Assembly: GCF_900156815.1 (NCBI RefSeq)
Contig: NZ_FTOT01000003.1
Span: 124,001-188,000, forward strand
DNA: 64,000 nucleotides
Origin: Gemmobacter megaterium
GTDB lineage: Bacteria; Pseudomonadota; Alphaproteobacteria; Rhodobacterales; Rhodobacteraceae
Direction of reading: 5' to 3'
Both the position numbers and the translations under genes were made by a program. Positions 1 through 8,069 of this stretch are shown here, piece by piece. Position 1 is the first letter of the stretch. Each line of letters begins with the position of its first letter. The notes under the pieces were generated by a model. It saw nothing but the letters and a program-made list of their open reading frames with translations, was not told where the DNA came from and searched no databases.

Positions 1-890
1 CAAAGATCGACGCGCCGACAATGACGACAAAGATGCTGGCCGTGCCCGCGATGGTGTCGAGCACCGCCCTGGAAAAGATGCCAAAGGTCAGGCCGCCCCG
101 CAGCAGCGCGATCATCAGCGCAATCAGCGCCCCCAGCGCCCCGGCCTCGGTCGGGGTGACGATGCCCAGAAAGATGCTGCCGATCACCAGCAGGATCAAC
201 AGCGGCAGCGGCCAGATGTCCCGCAGCGCCGCCAGCTTTTCGGCGCGGGTCACATTCATCGTGATGCGCGGGGCAAGGGCGGGGGTCCACAGCACCCGCA
301 CCGTGATCAGCAGGATGAACACCGCCGCCGACAGCAGCCCCGGCAGGATGCCAGCCAGAAACAGCTTGCCGATGGACACTTCGGCAAAGATGCCGAACAG
401 GATGAACAGGATGCTGGGCGGGATCAGTGCGCCCAGCGTGCCCGATGCTGCGACACAGCCACAGGCCAGCCCCCGGTCATAGCGCGCGGCCAGCATCTCG
501 GGGATGGCGATCCGCGAAAATGACGCCGCCGTTGCGACCGACGACCCCGACGCCGCGGAAAACAGCGCCGAGGCGACAACGGTTGATGACGCCAACCCCC
601 CCGGCACCCGGCCCATGAAGATCCGCGCGGCCTGGAACAGCCCCTTGGTCAACCCGGCCTCGGACGCAATATAGCCCATCAGCAGGAACATCGGCACCGC
701 GCTGAGGTTCCAGTCGCCAATCAGTTCGAACGGCACATGCGACGCGATGGACCACGAGGCCCGCAGGCTGGACAACAGGGTGATGCCGATAAAACCGACC
801 GTTGCCAGAACCACACCCACCGGCACCCGGATCAGGATCAGGACAATGGTGACGGCAACGCCAAGGAATCCGATCTCAACGCGGTCCATG
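1..890 (-). CDS. dctM: TRAP transporter large permease DctM (3' end beyond window)
   Basis: Large membrane subunit of a tripartite ATP-independent periplasmic transporter, which moves organic acids into the cell using the sodium gradient. The 296 visible codons start MDRVEIGFLG and give a chain of hydrophobic helices with features typical of DctM, including a Gly/Ser/Ala-rich SAASGSSVATAA segment and GTLGALIPPSILFILFG. The family is about 430 residues long, so roughly a third lies past the left edge. The ATG at 890 follows an AAGGAGG site and overlaps the end of dctQ by 15 nt, so the two subunits are co-translated. No periplasmic DctP gene lies upstream inside the window; it may lie further left or elsewhere. 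The substrate is not readable; the neighbours suggest a branched hydroxy acid such as mevalonate. Confidence 0.93.
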
Positions 891-1364
891 CGCGGCCTCC
901 TTTGCGCCAAGGCCGGTCTGGATTTCGCGCAGAACCACAACAACGGCGGCCAGCACGCAGCCTGTGGGCAGGAAGAACCGCGCGGGCCAGACCTCGAACA
1001 CCAGACTGCCCAGGATAATCTCGCGCACCGCCATCGCCTTCAGCGCGGCCTCCAGCGTGGTCCAGGCAAAGACCAGATAGAACGCCAGCGTAAAGATCAG
1101 CGCGATCACGCGGCTGGCCAGCTTTGGCCAGCGACCCAAACGGTCATAGACCAGATCGACCGCAATGCTGTCGCCGCGCTTTTCCACCAGCGGCATGGCC
1201 ATGAAGACGAGCGCGATCATGTAATAGGATGCGACAACCTCTGCCGTGCCGGGAACGGGTTTTCCCAGCAGGAACTTGCCCAGGATGTCCAGGCTGACCT
1301 GAAACAGCATGAGAACGGCGGCAAGCCAGGAAAAGCAGGTTGTAATCCCTGCGATGATGGTCAT
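876..1364 (-). CDS. dctQ: TRAP transporter small permease DctQ
   Basis: Small four-helix membrane subunit of the TRAP transporter, partner of the DctM encoded directly downstream. The 162-residue product begins MTIIAGITTCFSWLAAV and has four hydrophobic stretches, with the typical EVVASYYMIALVFMAMPLVEK segment carrying an acidic residue near a helix start. The open frame extends upstream to 1658, but the ATG at 1364 has an AAGGGGA site and gives a membrane-protein N-terminus of normal DctQ length, so the extension is left out. About 150 bp separates it from the upstream crotonase gene on the same strand; it could be the distal part of the caiB-crotonase transcript. Confidence 0.9.
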   Translation of the reverse strand: MTIIAGITTCFSWLAAVLMLFQVSLDILGKFLLGKPVPGTAEVVASYYMIALVFMAMPLVEKRGDSIAVDLVYDRLGRWPKLASRVIALIFTLAFYLVFAWTTLEAALKAMAVREIILGSLVFEVWPARFFLPTGCVLAAVVVVLREIQTGLGAKEAAHGPR

Positions 1365-1407
1365 GGATGGTCCCCTTTGCGGTTTCCCACAGGCACAACT
1401 CTGCAGG

Positions 1408-1428
1408 CGCCGCCCCATGGGCGCGGCG
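1408..1428. repeat. Intercistronic stem-loop between crotonase and dctQ
   Basis: CGCCGC and GCGGCG flank the 8-bp palindrome CCCATGGG, giving a long GC-rich hairpin with one bulged base. It sits in the 151-bp gap between two same-strand genes and has no T-tract, so an mRNA-stabilising or processing hairpin is more likely than a terminator. Confidence 0.35.
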
Positions 1429-1515
1429 GCGTGGATGGTGGGTTTCGGTGCGGTTGCCAGGGCCGTTCGGGACAAGCAGGCCCCGAATGGCGATCGGCCC
1501 AGGGTCGGGCGCGGA

Positions 1516-2319
1516 TTATCCGCTGTTGCGGTCCGCGCGTCTGTCGGCGGGCTGCGCGGTGTCCTTTTTCGCGCGGCCGCGTTCGACGAAGCGTTGCAGC
1601 CCGGCCTTGGCATCGTCACAGGTAAAGGCGCGTTGGCCCAGCACCGCCTCGCGGGCAAAGGCCAGGTCCAGCGGTTCGGAGTGCAGGGTCAGCGCGGCCT
1701 CCTTGATGGTTTGCACGGCGATGGCACCCAGCGAGGCGATGCCTTGGGCCATCGCCATCGCGCGGGGCAGCACCTGATCGGCGGGCAGCACCTCGTTCAC
1801 GATGCCCATGCGGTAAAGGTCGGCTGCGGTTAGGCGTTCGGCCAGCAGCATGATCTGCATGGCATGGGCGTATCCGGCCTGCCGCACCAGCCGCACCAGC
1901 GTGCCCCCGGCGGGCACAAAGCCGTGGCGCGGTTCGGGCAGTTGGAACAGCGCATCCTCGGCCACCACACGGATATCGGTGGACAGCATGAATTCCATCC
2001 CGCCGCCGATACAGGCGCCCCGGACCGCCGCGATGACCGGCTTGTAGAGCGCGATCCCCTTGGCATGGGCGGGATCCCAGGCGCTGATGTCGAACCTGTC
2101 CTCGGCCAGTGCGGGAATGGATTCCGTCAGATCGGCGCCAACCGAAAATGCCCGCTCCCCCGCGCCGGTCAGCACGATGGCGCGCACCGCCTCATCATCC
2201 CGCGCGCGGATATAGGCGGCGCCAAGTGCGTCATACATTGCCAGCGACATGGCGTTCAGCTTGTCGGGCCGGTCCAGCGTGATGAGGGCGACCGCGCCTT
2301 GTGTGTCATAGCGGACCAT
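1516..2319 (-). CDS. Enoyl-CoA hydratase/isomerase family protein (crotonase)
   Basis: A 267-residue crotonase-superfamily enzyme acting on a CoA thioester in the cytoplasm. It starts MVRYDTQGAVALITLDRPDK, shows the substrate-pocket AFSVGADL and the oxyanion-hole segment ACIGGGMEFML, and keeps glutamates at both hydratase positions (GGGMEF and QLPEPRHG). It is therefore likely to hydrate or dehydrate rather than only isomerise. The open frame runs to 2490, but the ATG at 2319 lies one base after the CoA-transferase stop and matches family N-termini. Next to a class III CoA-transferase and across from an HMG-CoA reductase, a methylglutaconyl-CoA or anhydromevalonyl-CoA hydratase role is an attractive inference, not shown by sequence alone. 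Confidence 0.88.
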   Translation of the reverse strand: MVRYDTQGAVALITLDRPDKLNAMSLAMYDALGAAYIRARDDEAVRAIVLTGAGERAFSVGADLTESIPALAEDRFDISAWDPAHAKGIALYKPVIAAVRGACIGGGMEFMLSTDIRVVAEDALFQLPEPRHGFVPAGGTLVRLVRQAGYAHAMQIMLLAERLTAADLYRMGIVNEVLPADQVLPRAMAMAQGIASLGAIAVQTIKEAALTLHSEPLDLAFAREAVLGQRAFTCDDAKAGLQRFVERGRAKKDTAQPADRRADRNSG

Positions 2320-2320
2320 C

Positions 2321-3565
2321 TTACAGCACCCCCGCCGCGCGCAGGCGGTCCACCTCGGCCCGGTCCAGCCCCAGCAGCGCGCCATAGACGGCGGCATTGT
2401 CGGCCCCGGTATCCGGCGCCGCCCCCATCTGCGGCAGGCCAAGCCCCGACAGCTTGACCGGATTTCCGAACATGCGGACCATGCGGTCATCCACCGGCAC
2501 GTCCACGATCATCTGCCGCGCGGCGATATGGGGGTCTTCGACCACCTCGGCGATGGTCTTGACGGCGGTCAGCGGCACCCGGTCGCCTGCCATCTGTTCC
2601 AGCTCTGCCTTGGTATGGGGCAGGAACCACTGGTCCAGAATGGGCAGGATGCGGCGGGTATAGACCGCGTCGGAAAACCGCTTGTCCATCGTGTCGATCT
2701 CTGGGTCGTCGGCCAGATGCGGGGTGCCGAAGATCTGACAGGAGAGGCGCCAGAATTTATCGGTATAGCCGCCGAAAAAGACATGGCCATCCTTGCAGGG
2801 GAACTGGCCATAGGGCCGCACAAAGGGGTGATCGTTGCCCAGGGGCCCCGCCACATCCTGTTCCAGCGTATAGCGGACGACGGCATTCTCGGTCATGCTG
2901 AGCACCGAGTCCTGTTGCGAGACATCGACGACCTGCCCCCGTCCGGTGCGTTCCGCCTCGCGCAGCGCGGCCAGCGTGCCAAGCGCGGCATAAAGCGAGG
3001 CGGACAGATCGCCGATGATGGTGCCCACCCGGACAGGCGGCCGGTCGGCATAGCCGTTCATCGACCACAGCCCCCCGGCCGCCTGCCCGGTGTTGTCATA
3101 GGCCGGGCGCGAGGAATTGGGGCCGGTGCGGCCAAATCCGCTGATGGCGGTATAGACCAGCGCGGGGTTTTCGCGGGCCAGCTCGTCATAGCCGACGCCC
3201 AGTTTTTCCATCGTGCCGGGGCGGAAATTCTCGATCAGGACATGGGCCTTGCGGACCAGTGCCCGCAACAGCGCGCGCCCTTCGTCGGTTTTCAGGTCCA
3301 GGGTGATGCCCTGCTTGTTGCGGTTGAACTGAGTGAAGAACGCGCTTTTGCGAGCCGTTCCGGCAAAGGGCGGAAAGCCGCGGGCATAATCGGGATCCGA
3401 GGGGTTTTCGACCTTGAGCACCGTGGCGCCCATGTCTGCCAGCAGCATGGCGCAATAGGGCCCCGCGACGACCCGCGTGATGTCCAGCACCACGACACCC
3501 GCAAGCGGGCCGCGCCGCTGGGCAAGTCTGTCATCGTCCGGCGGGCCGGGCCTGTTCGTGTCCAT
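2321..3565 (-). CDS. Class III (CaiB/BaiF family) CoA-transferase
   Basis: Moves CoA between acyl-CoA and a free carboxylic acid. The 414-residue length, the N-terminal PLAGVVVLDITRVVAGPY segment, ADMGATVLKVENP, and VLIENFRPGTMEKLG are all typical of the formyl-CoA/carnitine CoA-transferase family. Asp157 in RPAYDNTGQA sits at the position of the family's catalytic aspartate. The ATG at 3565 follows a GGGAGGAG site; an extra 14 codons to 3607 are judged untranslated. The downstream crotonase starts one base after its stop. The family includes human succinate-hydroxymethylglutarate CoA-transferase, which fits the nearby HMG-CoA reductase, but the substrate is not readable from sequence. Confidence 0.9.
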   Translation of the reverse strand: MDTNRPGPPDDDRLAQRRGPLAGVVVLDITRVVAGPYCAMLLADMGATVLKVENPSDPDYARGFPPFAGTARKSAFFTQFNRNKQGITLDLKTDEGRALLRALVRKAHVLIENFRPGTMEKLGVGYDELARENPALVYTAISGFGRTGPNSSRPAYDNTGQAAGGLWSMNGYADRPPVRVGTIIGDLSASLYAALGTLAALREAERTGRGQVVDVSQQDSVLSMTENAVVRYTLEQDVAGPLGNDHPFVRPYGQFPCKDGHVFFGGYTDKFWRLSCQIFGTPHLADDPEIDTMDKRFSDAVYTRRILPILDQWFLPHTKAELEQMAGDRVPLTAVKTIAEVVEDPHIAARQMIVDVPVDDRMVRMFGNPVKLSGLGLPQMGAAPDTGADNAAVYGALLGLDRAEVDRLRAAGVL

Positions 3566-3614
3566 CGGATCTCCTCCCTCGTCTGGTCCTAAGCGGCGGG
3601 CTGGCACACATACA

Positions 3615-3648
3615 GGTACAGTATGCCCCTAGTTCTATAAACTGTACC
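3615..3648. promoter_or_regulatory. Inverted repeat, candidate MocR operator before the CoA-transferase
   Basis: GGTACAGT (3615-3622) and ACTGTACC (3641-3648) form perfect 8-bp arms 18 nt apart, about 50-83 bp upstream of the CoA-transferase start. A related ACTGTTCC...GGGTACA pair occurs at 5188-5213, upstream of the MocR regulator gene. The shared sequence suggests both are bound by that regulator. Confidence 0.45.
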
Positions 3649-3785
3649 CGCTGAAATACCTATACACTCCCGTTGTGGAGACAGGGCCAGTGACCACCGC
3701 CTTGGTCGGTTCCTGTGGGATTGGTCCACGGGTTAATATTATAAATCAATGGCTTATATTGAGATGATGCCAGAAGGTGGTCCCG

Positions 3786-5168
3786 CTATCGGCCCAGGCT
3801 GGCAACTTCCTTGCGAAGAAAGCTGTAGAAGCGGGCGTCATCGGACCGTGTCAGATTGATGCGAAATGCCGGAAGGCGGCTTTCCTGGTTGACGTGAAAG
3901 AACTTTCCCGGCGCCAGAAAGATGCCTTTGGACAGGGCGTTTCGGGCGATCCGGGTTTCGTCCGCCCCAGGGGGCAGTTGAAGAAAGGTATAATACCCAC
4001 CGCTGTCCGGGTCGAACACGCTGAGCCCCATCGCCTCGATCCGGGCGCGGAAATCGTCGCGCCGTTCCCGGAGCCGCTGGGCGGTTTTCTTCAGATGGCG
4101 CTGATAGCGGCGGTTCGTCACCATCTCGCTCGTCAGCATCTCTGAAAAGCGCGAGCTGTTGACGACGGTGATCAGCTTCAGCTCGGCAACCTCGCGGGCG
4201 ATCTGCGGCGTGGCGATGACATAGCCCACCCGGAAACTGGCCGAGAGCAGTTTCGAATAGCTGGAAATCGCGATCACGGTGTCGAACTGGTCCATCAGCG
4301 CCAGCGGCGTGCCGGGCTGGTCGGGCAGATCGACAAAGGGGTCGTTGTCGACGATCCGCAGGCCATGCAGCATGGCGATCTGCAACACGGCATGGGCGGT
4401 GGGCAGATCCATCGCCGACCCGGTAGGGTTCTGGCAGCGCGACTGGGTGAAGAACACCTTGGGCCGGTACAGCCGCGCCAGGGTGCGCAACTGGTCCAGA
4501 TCGGGGCCGCTGGGGGTGCGCGTCACGCCGATACAGGTGATTCTGGCCAGTTTCAGCTTGGCAAACAAGGGGTAATATCCCGGTTCGTCCACCAGAACCG
4601 TATCGCCCGGCTCCAGATAGCGGCGGATGATCAGGTCCAGCGCATGATTGGCGCCAAAGGTCGTCACCACCTGATCGGCGGTGATCTGCATCCCGGCGCG
4701 GCGGTATTTCTGCACGATGATCTCGCGCAGCGGCAGGTTGCCCCAGGCGCTGCCATAGGCGGTCTGGTCGCCTTCGAACCGTTGCAGGATATTGCCCGAG
4801 AATTTCTGCGGCAGCGCATCCTGCATCCAGGACAGCGGCGGGCGGCCATCGCCGATGCGGACCTGAAGATCCTGGTTCAGTTGCGCATTCAGCAACGAGA
4901 CCTGATCGAAGGCTTCGGTCATATGCGCGGGCTGGGCGGGGGGGCGGTCGCCCTGCGCCGCCTGTTCGGCCACATAGAAGCCCGAGCCATGCACCGCCCG
5001 CACCACCCCGCGCGAGGTCAGCCGGTCATACGCCTCGACGATGGTGTTCTTGGAGACGGCGAAGTCTTCGGCCGCGCGGCGGATCGAGGCCAGCCGATGC
5101 CCCGGCGCCAGAACGCCGGTGGCAATATCGGCGGCCAGCAGCTCGACAATCTTGTTCACCTTGTTCAT
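3786..5168 (-). CDS. MocR/PdxR-type GntR regulator with aminotransferase-like domain
   Basis: A 460-residue cytoplasmic regulator. Residues about 1-75 form a GntR winged helix (MNKVNKIVELLAADIATGVL, then RRAAEDFAVSKNTIVEAYDRL). The rest is a fold-type I aminotransferase-like domain with QVVTTFGANHALDLI, VLVDEPGYYP, SRCQNPTGSAM, and the PLP-lysine region SSYSKLLSASFRVGYV. MocR proteins use PLP or an amine as effector and usually control an adjacent or divergent gene, here the HMG-CoA reductase starting 126 bp away and probably the CoA-transferase operon. The open frame continues to 5303; ATG 5168 is chosen because it starts just before the winged helix, though its ribosome site is weak. Confidence 0.88.
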   Translation of the reverse strand: MNKVNKIVELLAADIATGVLAPGHRLASIRRAAEDFAVSKNTIVEAYDRLTSRGVVRAVHGSGFYVAEQAAQGDRPPAQPAHMTEAFDQVSLLNAQLNQDLQVRIGDGRPPLSWMQDALPQKFSGNILQRFEGDQTAYGSAWGNLPLREIIVQKYRRAGMQITADQVVTTFGANHALDLIIRRYLEPGDTVLVDEPGYYPLFAKLKLARITCIGVTRTPSGPDLDQLRTLARLYRPKVFFTQSRCQNPTGSAMDLPTAHAVLQIAMLHGLRIVDNDPFVDLPDQPGTPLALMDQFDTVIAISSYSKLLSASFRVGYVIATPQIAREVAELKLITVVNSSRFSEMLTSEMVTNRRYQRHLKKTAQRLRERRDDFRARIEAMGLSVFDPDSGGYYTFLQLPPGADETRIARNALSKGIFLAPGKFFHVNQESRLPAFRINLTRSDDARFYSFLRKEVASLGR

Positions 5169-5187
5169 CTGGTCCGATCCGTCTGAA

Positions 5188-5213
5188 ACTGTTCCACAAC
5201 TGTGTTGGGTACA
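5188..5213. promoter_or_regulatory. Candidate operator in the mocR-HMG-CoA reductase intergenic region
   Basis: ACTGTTCC (5188-5195) and GGGTACA (5207-5213) flank the short palindrome CACAACTGTG (5195-5204). The outer elements resemble the GGTACAGT/ACTGTACC pair upstream of the CoA-transferase. The location between two divergent starts would suit autoregulation and control of the reductase gene. Confidence 0.4.
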
Positions 5214-5293
5214 AAAGGCAAAAGCAAATGGCAACTGTGCCTTAATCGCGCAAACCCCATCCGGTATCACCCCCTTGACCGAAGGAGGAGGCG

Positions 5294-6592
5294 ATGGACG
5301 CAAAAGCCAAGGACGAGCCCGTGCGCTCGCGGATCACCAACATGCGCAGCATGGACCCCGCCGGACGGCGGGCCGCCGTCTGTGCCGCGGCCTCGCTGGA
5401 CCCGCAGGACGATGCAATTCTGGCCGGGGCGGATGTTCTGCCGCTGACGCTGGCCGACGGGATGATCGAGAATGTCATCGGCAAGTTCGAATTGCCGCTG
5501 GGTGTGGCCACAAATTTCGTCGTCAACGGCAAGGAGTATCTGGTGCCGATGGCGGTCGAGGAACCCTCGGTCGTGGCTGCCGCCTCGTATATGGCCAAGC
5601 TGGTGGCGCAGGATGGCGGCTTTCATGCCCGTGCCGACCGGCCGGTGATGCGCGCGCAGATCCAGGTTCTGGGCCTGACCGATCCGTTCGGCGCCCGTCA
5701 ACGGCTGTTCGAGAACCGGGATGCCCTGATCGCCAAGGCGAATTCGCGCGACAAGGTGCTGATCGGGCTGGGCGGCGGGTGCCATGACATCGAGGTGCAT
5801 ATCTTTGAGGAGACGCCGGTGGGCGCCATGCTGGTGCTGCATATTCTGGTGGATGTGCGCGACGCGATGGGCGCCAATACCGTGAACACCATGGCCGAGA
5901 TGCTGGCCCCCGATGTCGAACGCATCACCGGCGGGCAGGTGCGGTTGCGCATCCTGTCCAACCTGGCGGATCTGCGCATCGTCCGCGCGCGGGCCGAACT
6001 GGACCCGGCCACGCTGGCCACGGCAAGCGTCAGTGGCCCCGACATGTGCCGGGGTATCGTCGAGGCCTGTGCGCTGGCCATTGTCGATCCTTATCGTGCC
6101 GCGACCCATAACAAGGGCATCATGAACGGCATTGATCCGGTGGTGGTGGCCACCGGCAACGATTGGCGCGCGATCGAGGCGGGTGCGCACAGCTATGCCG
6201 CGCGGGGCGGGCGTTATACCTCGTTGACGCGGTGGGAAATGTCGGGCAGCGGCAAGCTGGTCGGCAGTATCGAGCTGCCGATGGCGCTGGGGCTGGTGGG
6301 CGGTGCCACCAAGACCCACCCCGCCGCACGCGCCGCGCTGCGGCTGTTGAAGGTGCAAAGCGCAGGCGAGTTGGCCGAGGTGGTGGCCGCCGTTGGTCTG
6401 GCGCAGAACATGGCCGCGATCCGCGCGCTGGCGACCGAAGGGATCCAGCGGGGCCATATGGCGCTTCATGCCCGCAATATCGCCATTGCGGCAGGCGCCA
6501 GCGGTGGCAACATTGATCGCGTGGCCCGTGCGCTTGTGGCAAGCGGTGACGTCAGCGCGGATAATGCGCGCAGGATTCTGGCCAGTGACTAG
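5294..6592 (+). CDS. mvaA: Class II (degradative) hydroxymethylglutaryl-CoA reductase
   Basis: Interconverts mevalonate and HMG-CoA; class II bacterial enzymes typically run in the oxidative, mevalonate-degrading direction with NAD+. The 432-residue length matches the Pseudomonas mevalonii enzyme. Catalytic residues of the class are visible: Glu59 in [17 protein letters not shown], Lys274 in [10 protein letters not shown], Asp290 in [12 protein letters not shown] and His388 in [14 protein letters not shown]. The [14 protein letters not shown] segment is also typical. ATG 5294 follows GAAGGAGGAGG. It is divergent from a MocR regulator and stands alone on its strand. HMG-CoA lyase, the next step of mevalonate catabolism, is not in the window. 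Confidence 0.93.
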   Translation: MDAKAKDEPVRSRITNMRSMDPAGRRAAVCAAASLDPQDDAILAGADVLPLTLADGMIENVIGKFELPLGVATNFVVNGKEYLVPMAVEEPSVVAAASYMAKLVAQDGGFHARADRPVMRAQIQVLGLTDPFGARQRLFENRDALIAKANSRDKVLIGLGGGCHDIEVHIFEETPVGAMLVLHILVDVRDAMGANTVNTMAEMLAPDVERITGGQVRLRILSNLADLRIVRARAELDPATLATASVSGPDMCRGIVEACALAIVDPYRAATHNKGIMNGIDPVVVATGNDWRAIEAGAHSYAARGGRYTSLTRWEMSGSGKLVGSIELPMALGLVGGATKTHPAARAALRLLKVQSAGELAEVVAAVGLAQNMAAIRALATEGIQRGHMALHARNIAIAAGASGGNIDRVARALVASGDVSADNARRILASD

Positions 6593-6705
6593 CGGGCGGC
6601 GGCGGGTCCGAGCCTGCGCCGATCCGCCGCGCTGTCTGGTGCAATCGCGGCCGGTCCGTATTGTCGGGCGCGACCCCGGCCCGGCCTGACACCGCCGCGC
6701 GGCGA

Positions 6706-7944
6706 TCAGGCGTGCAGGTGGTCGCGCTGCCAGCCGGGGAGATATTCGACCCGCTCGCAACCGGCAAAGCGGGCAAGGCGGTGGAGTTCGGCATCCAGCT
6801 TTTCGCCCCGTGCGCGTGTAAGGCGCTGGCCCGCCTCGGGCCAGTAGGCGCGCACGCGCAGGGTGTTTTCGGTGCGATGGGCCTTGGCGTCCACCCGGCC
6901 GACCAGCCGGTCGCCTTCGAGCGCCGGAAAGACGTAGTATCCCCAGCGGCGACGCGCCTCGGGGACGAAAACCTCGATCCGGTAATAGAACCCGAACAGG
7001 AATTCCGTGCGCTTGCGGTCCCGCAGCGCGGGGTCAAAGGGCGACAGGAGGCGCAGCCGGCTGGTGGGCGTGGGGGCGGACTCTGCGGCATCACGCACAT
7101 CGGGCCGCGCGAATGCCTTGCGCAAGGTGCCGTCGGCGCCCTGGACCGCGATTTCCAGAACCTCGCCCCGCGCCACTGCGGCGGCGACCCAGGGTTTCAC
7201 CGCATCGGGCGGGATCGCGTTCCAATAGGCCTGAAGTTCCGAGGCGGTGGCAAAGCCCAGATGGTCCAGCGCCGTGGAACAGGCCCAATCCACCTTGGCC
7301 TCGAACGGCACTTCTGTGCGCAGCAGCCTGTCGGGCAGCACACGTTCGGTGAGGTCATAGACCTTCTGGAAGCCATCGCGCCGGGTGATCGCAAGCTGCC
7401 CTGTGCGCCACAGCCATTCCAGCGCGGTCTTGGAGGGGTGCCAGTCCCACCAGCCGCCCTTGCCGCGCGCCTCGCCTTCGCCCACGTCGGACGAGGTGAC
7501 AGGCCCGTCGGTCGCAATGCGGTTGAGGATCGTGTCGAACTGCGCCTCGTACCCATCGCGGAACCAGCGGCGCCAGTTGGCGTGCAGGCGGGCGCTGTCG
7601 CGGGCAAAGCGGTGTTTCCAATAGGGAAAGGTCTCGACCGGCAGGACCGAGGCGTCATGCGTCCAGTGTTCCCACAGCGCCCGGTCGCGTTCGAGCAGCC
7701 GTTTCAGCGCGGGCGGGCGATAGGTCTGGCGGCGGCTGAACAGGATCATGTGATGCGCCCGTTCAACGGTGGTGATGCTGTCGACCTGGACAAAGCCGAT
7801 GCGCCGGATCAGCGCGGCCAGATCCTCGCCAGCGGCCGGGCCGGTCGGCGCCTCGGCCAGGGCGTGGCGGTGCAGGAACAGGCGGCGGGCAAGGGCGTTG
7901 GGCAGGACGGGCTGGGTCATGTCCCAGAGGTAGCAGGTGGGCAT
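6706..7944 (-). CDS. YcaQ/AlkX-family winged-helix DNA glycosylase
   Basis: A 412-residue member of the HTH_42 family, which contains E. coli YcaQ/AlkX and Streptomyces AlkZ, glycosylases that unhook alkylated bases and interstrand crosslinks. The family's catalytic QxD motif is visible as GFVQVDSI, followed by ERAHHMILFSRR, YRPPALKRLLERDRALWEHWTHDASVLP and, near the C-terminus, LLSPFDPALRDRKRTEFLFGF. Either GTG/ATG context is weak: the ATG at 7920 (MTQPVLPNALARRL) is an equally good start eight codons in. It lies convergent to the HMG-CoA reductase and 125 bp after the dehydratase gene, with no obvious functional link to either. Confidence 0.85.
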   Translation of the reverse strand: MPTCYLWDMTQPVLPNALARRLFLHRHALAEAPTGPAAGEDLAALIRRIGFVQVDSITTVERAHHMILFSRRQTYRPPALKRLLERDRALWEHWTHDASVLPVETFPYWKHRFARDSARLHANWRRWFRDGYEAQFDTILNRIATDGPVTSSDVGEGEARGKGGWWDWHPSKTALEWLWRTGQLAITRRDGFQKVYDLTERVLPDRLLRTEVPFEAKVDWACSTALDHLGFATASELQAYWNAIPPDAVKPWVAAAVARGEVLEIAVQGADGTLRKAFARPDVRDAAESAPTPTSRLRLLSPFDPALRDRKRTEFLFGFYYRIEVFVPEARRRWGYYVFPALEGDRLVGRVDAKAHRTENTLRVRAYWPEAGQRLTRARGEKLDAELHRLARFAGCERVEYLPGWQRDHLHA

Positions 7945-8069
7945 GTGCCGTCAATGATCCTGCGGTGGCGAACCGTCAGGATGGTGCGCGCCGCCCATGT
8001 GCGCCGCGTGTCGATTCATGACCGGAAGGCCCGCGAACCCCGCATGGGCCGGTTCAGTGCGCTGGCCGG

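Noticed and set aside
747-1625. Long + strand open frame (292 codons) over dctQ
   Set aside because: It is antisense to a clear dctM/dctQ pair, its translation is rich in Arg, His and Gln with no family pattern, and it has no ribosome site. Long opposite-strand frames are common in GC-rich DNA.
5267-6760. 497-codon minus-strand frame over the HMG-CoA reductase gene
   Set aside because: All reductase catalytic motifs are on the + strand; the antisense translation is Arg/His/Gln-rich without family features.
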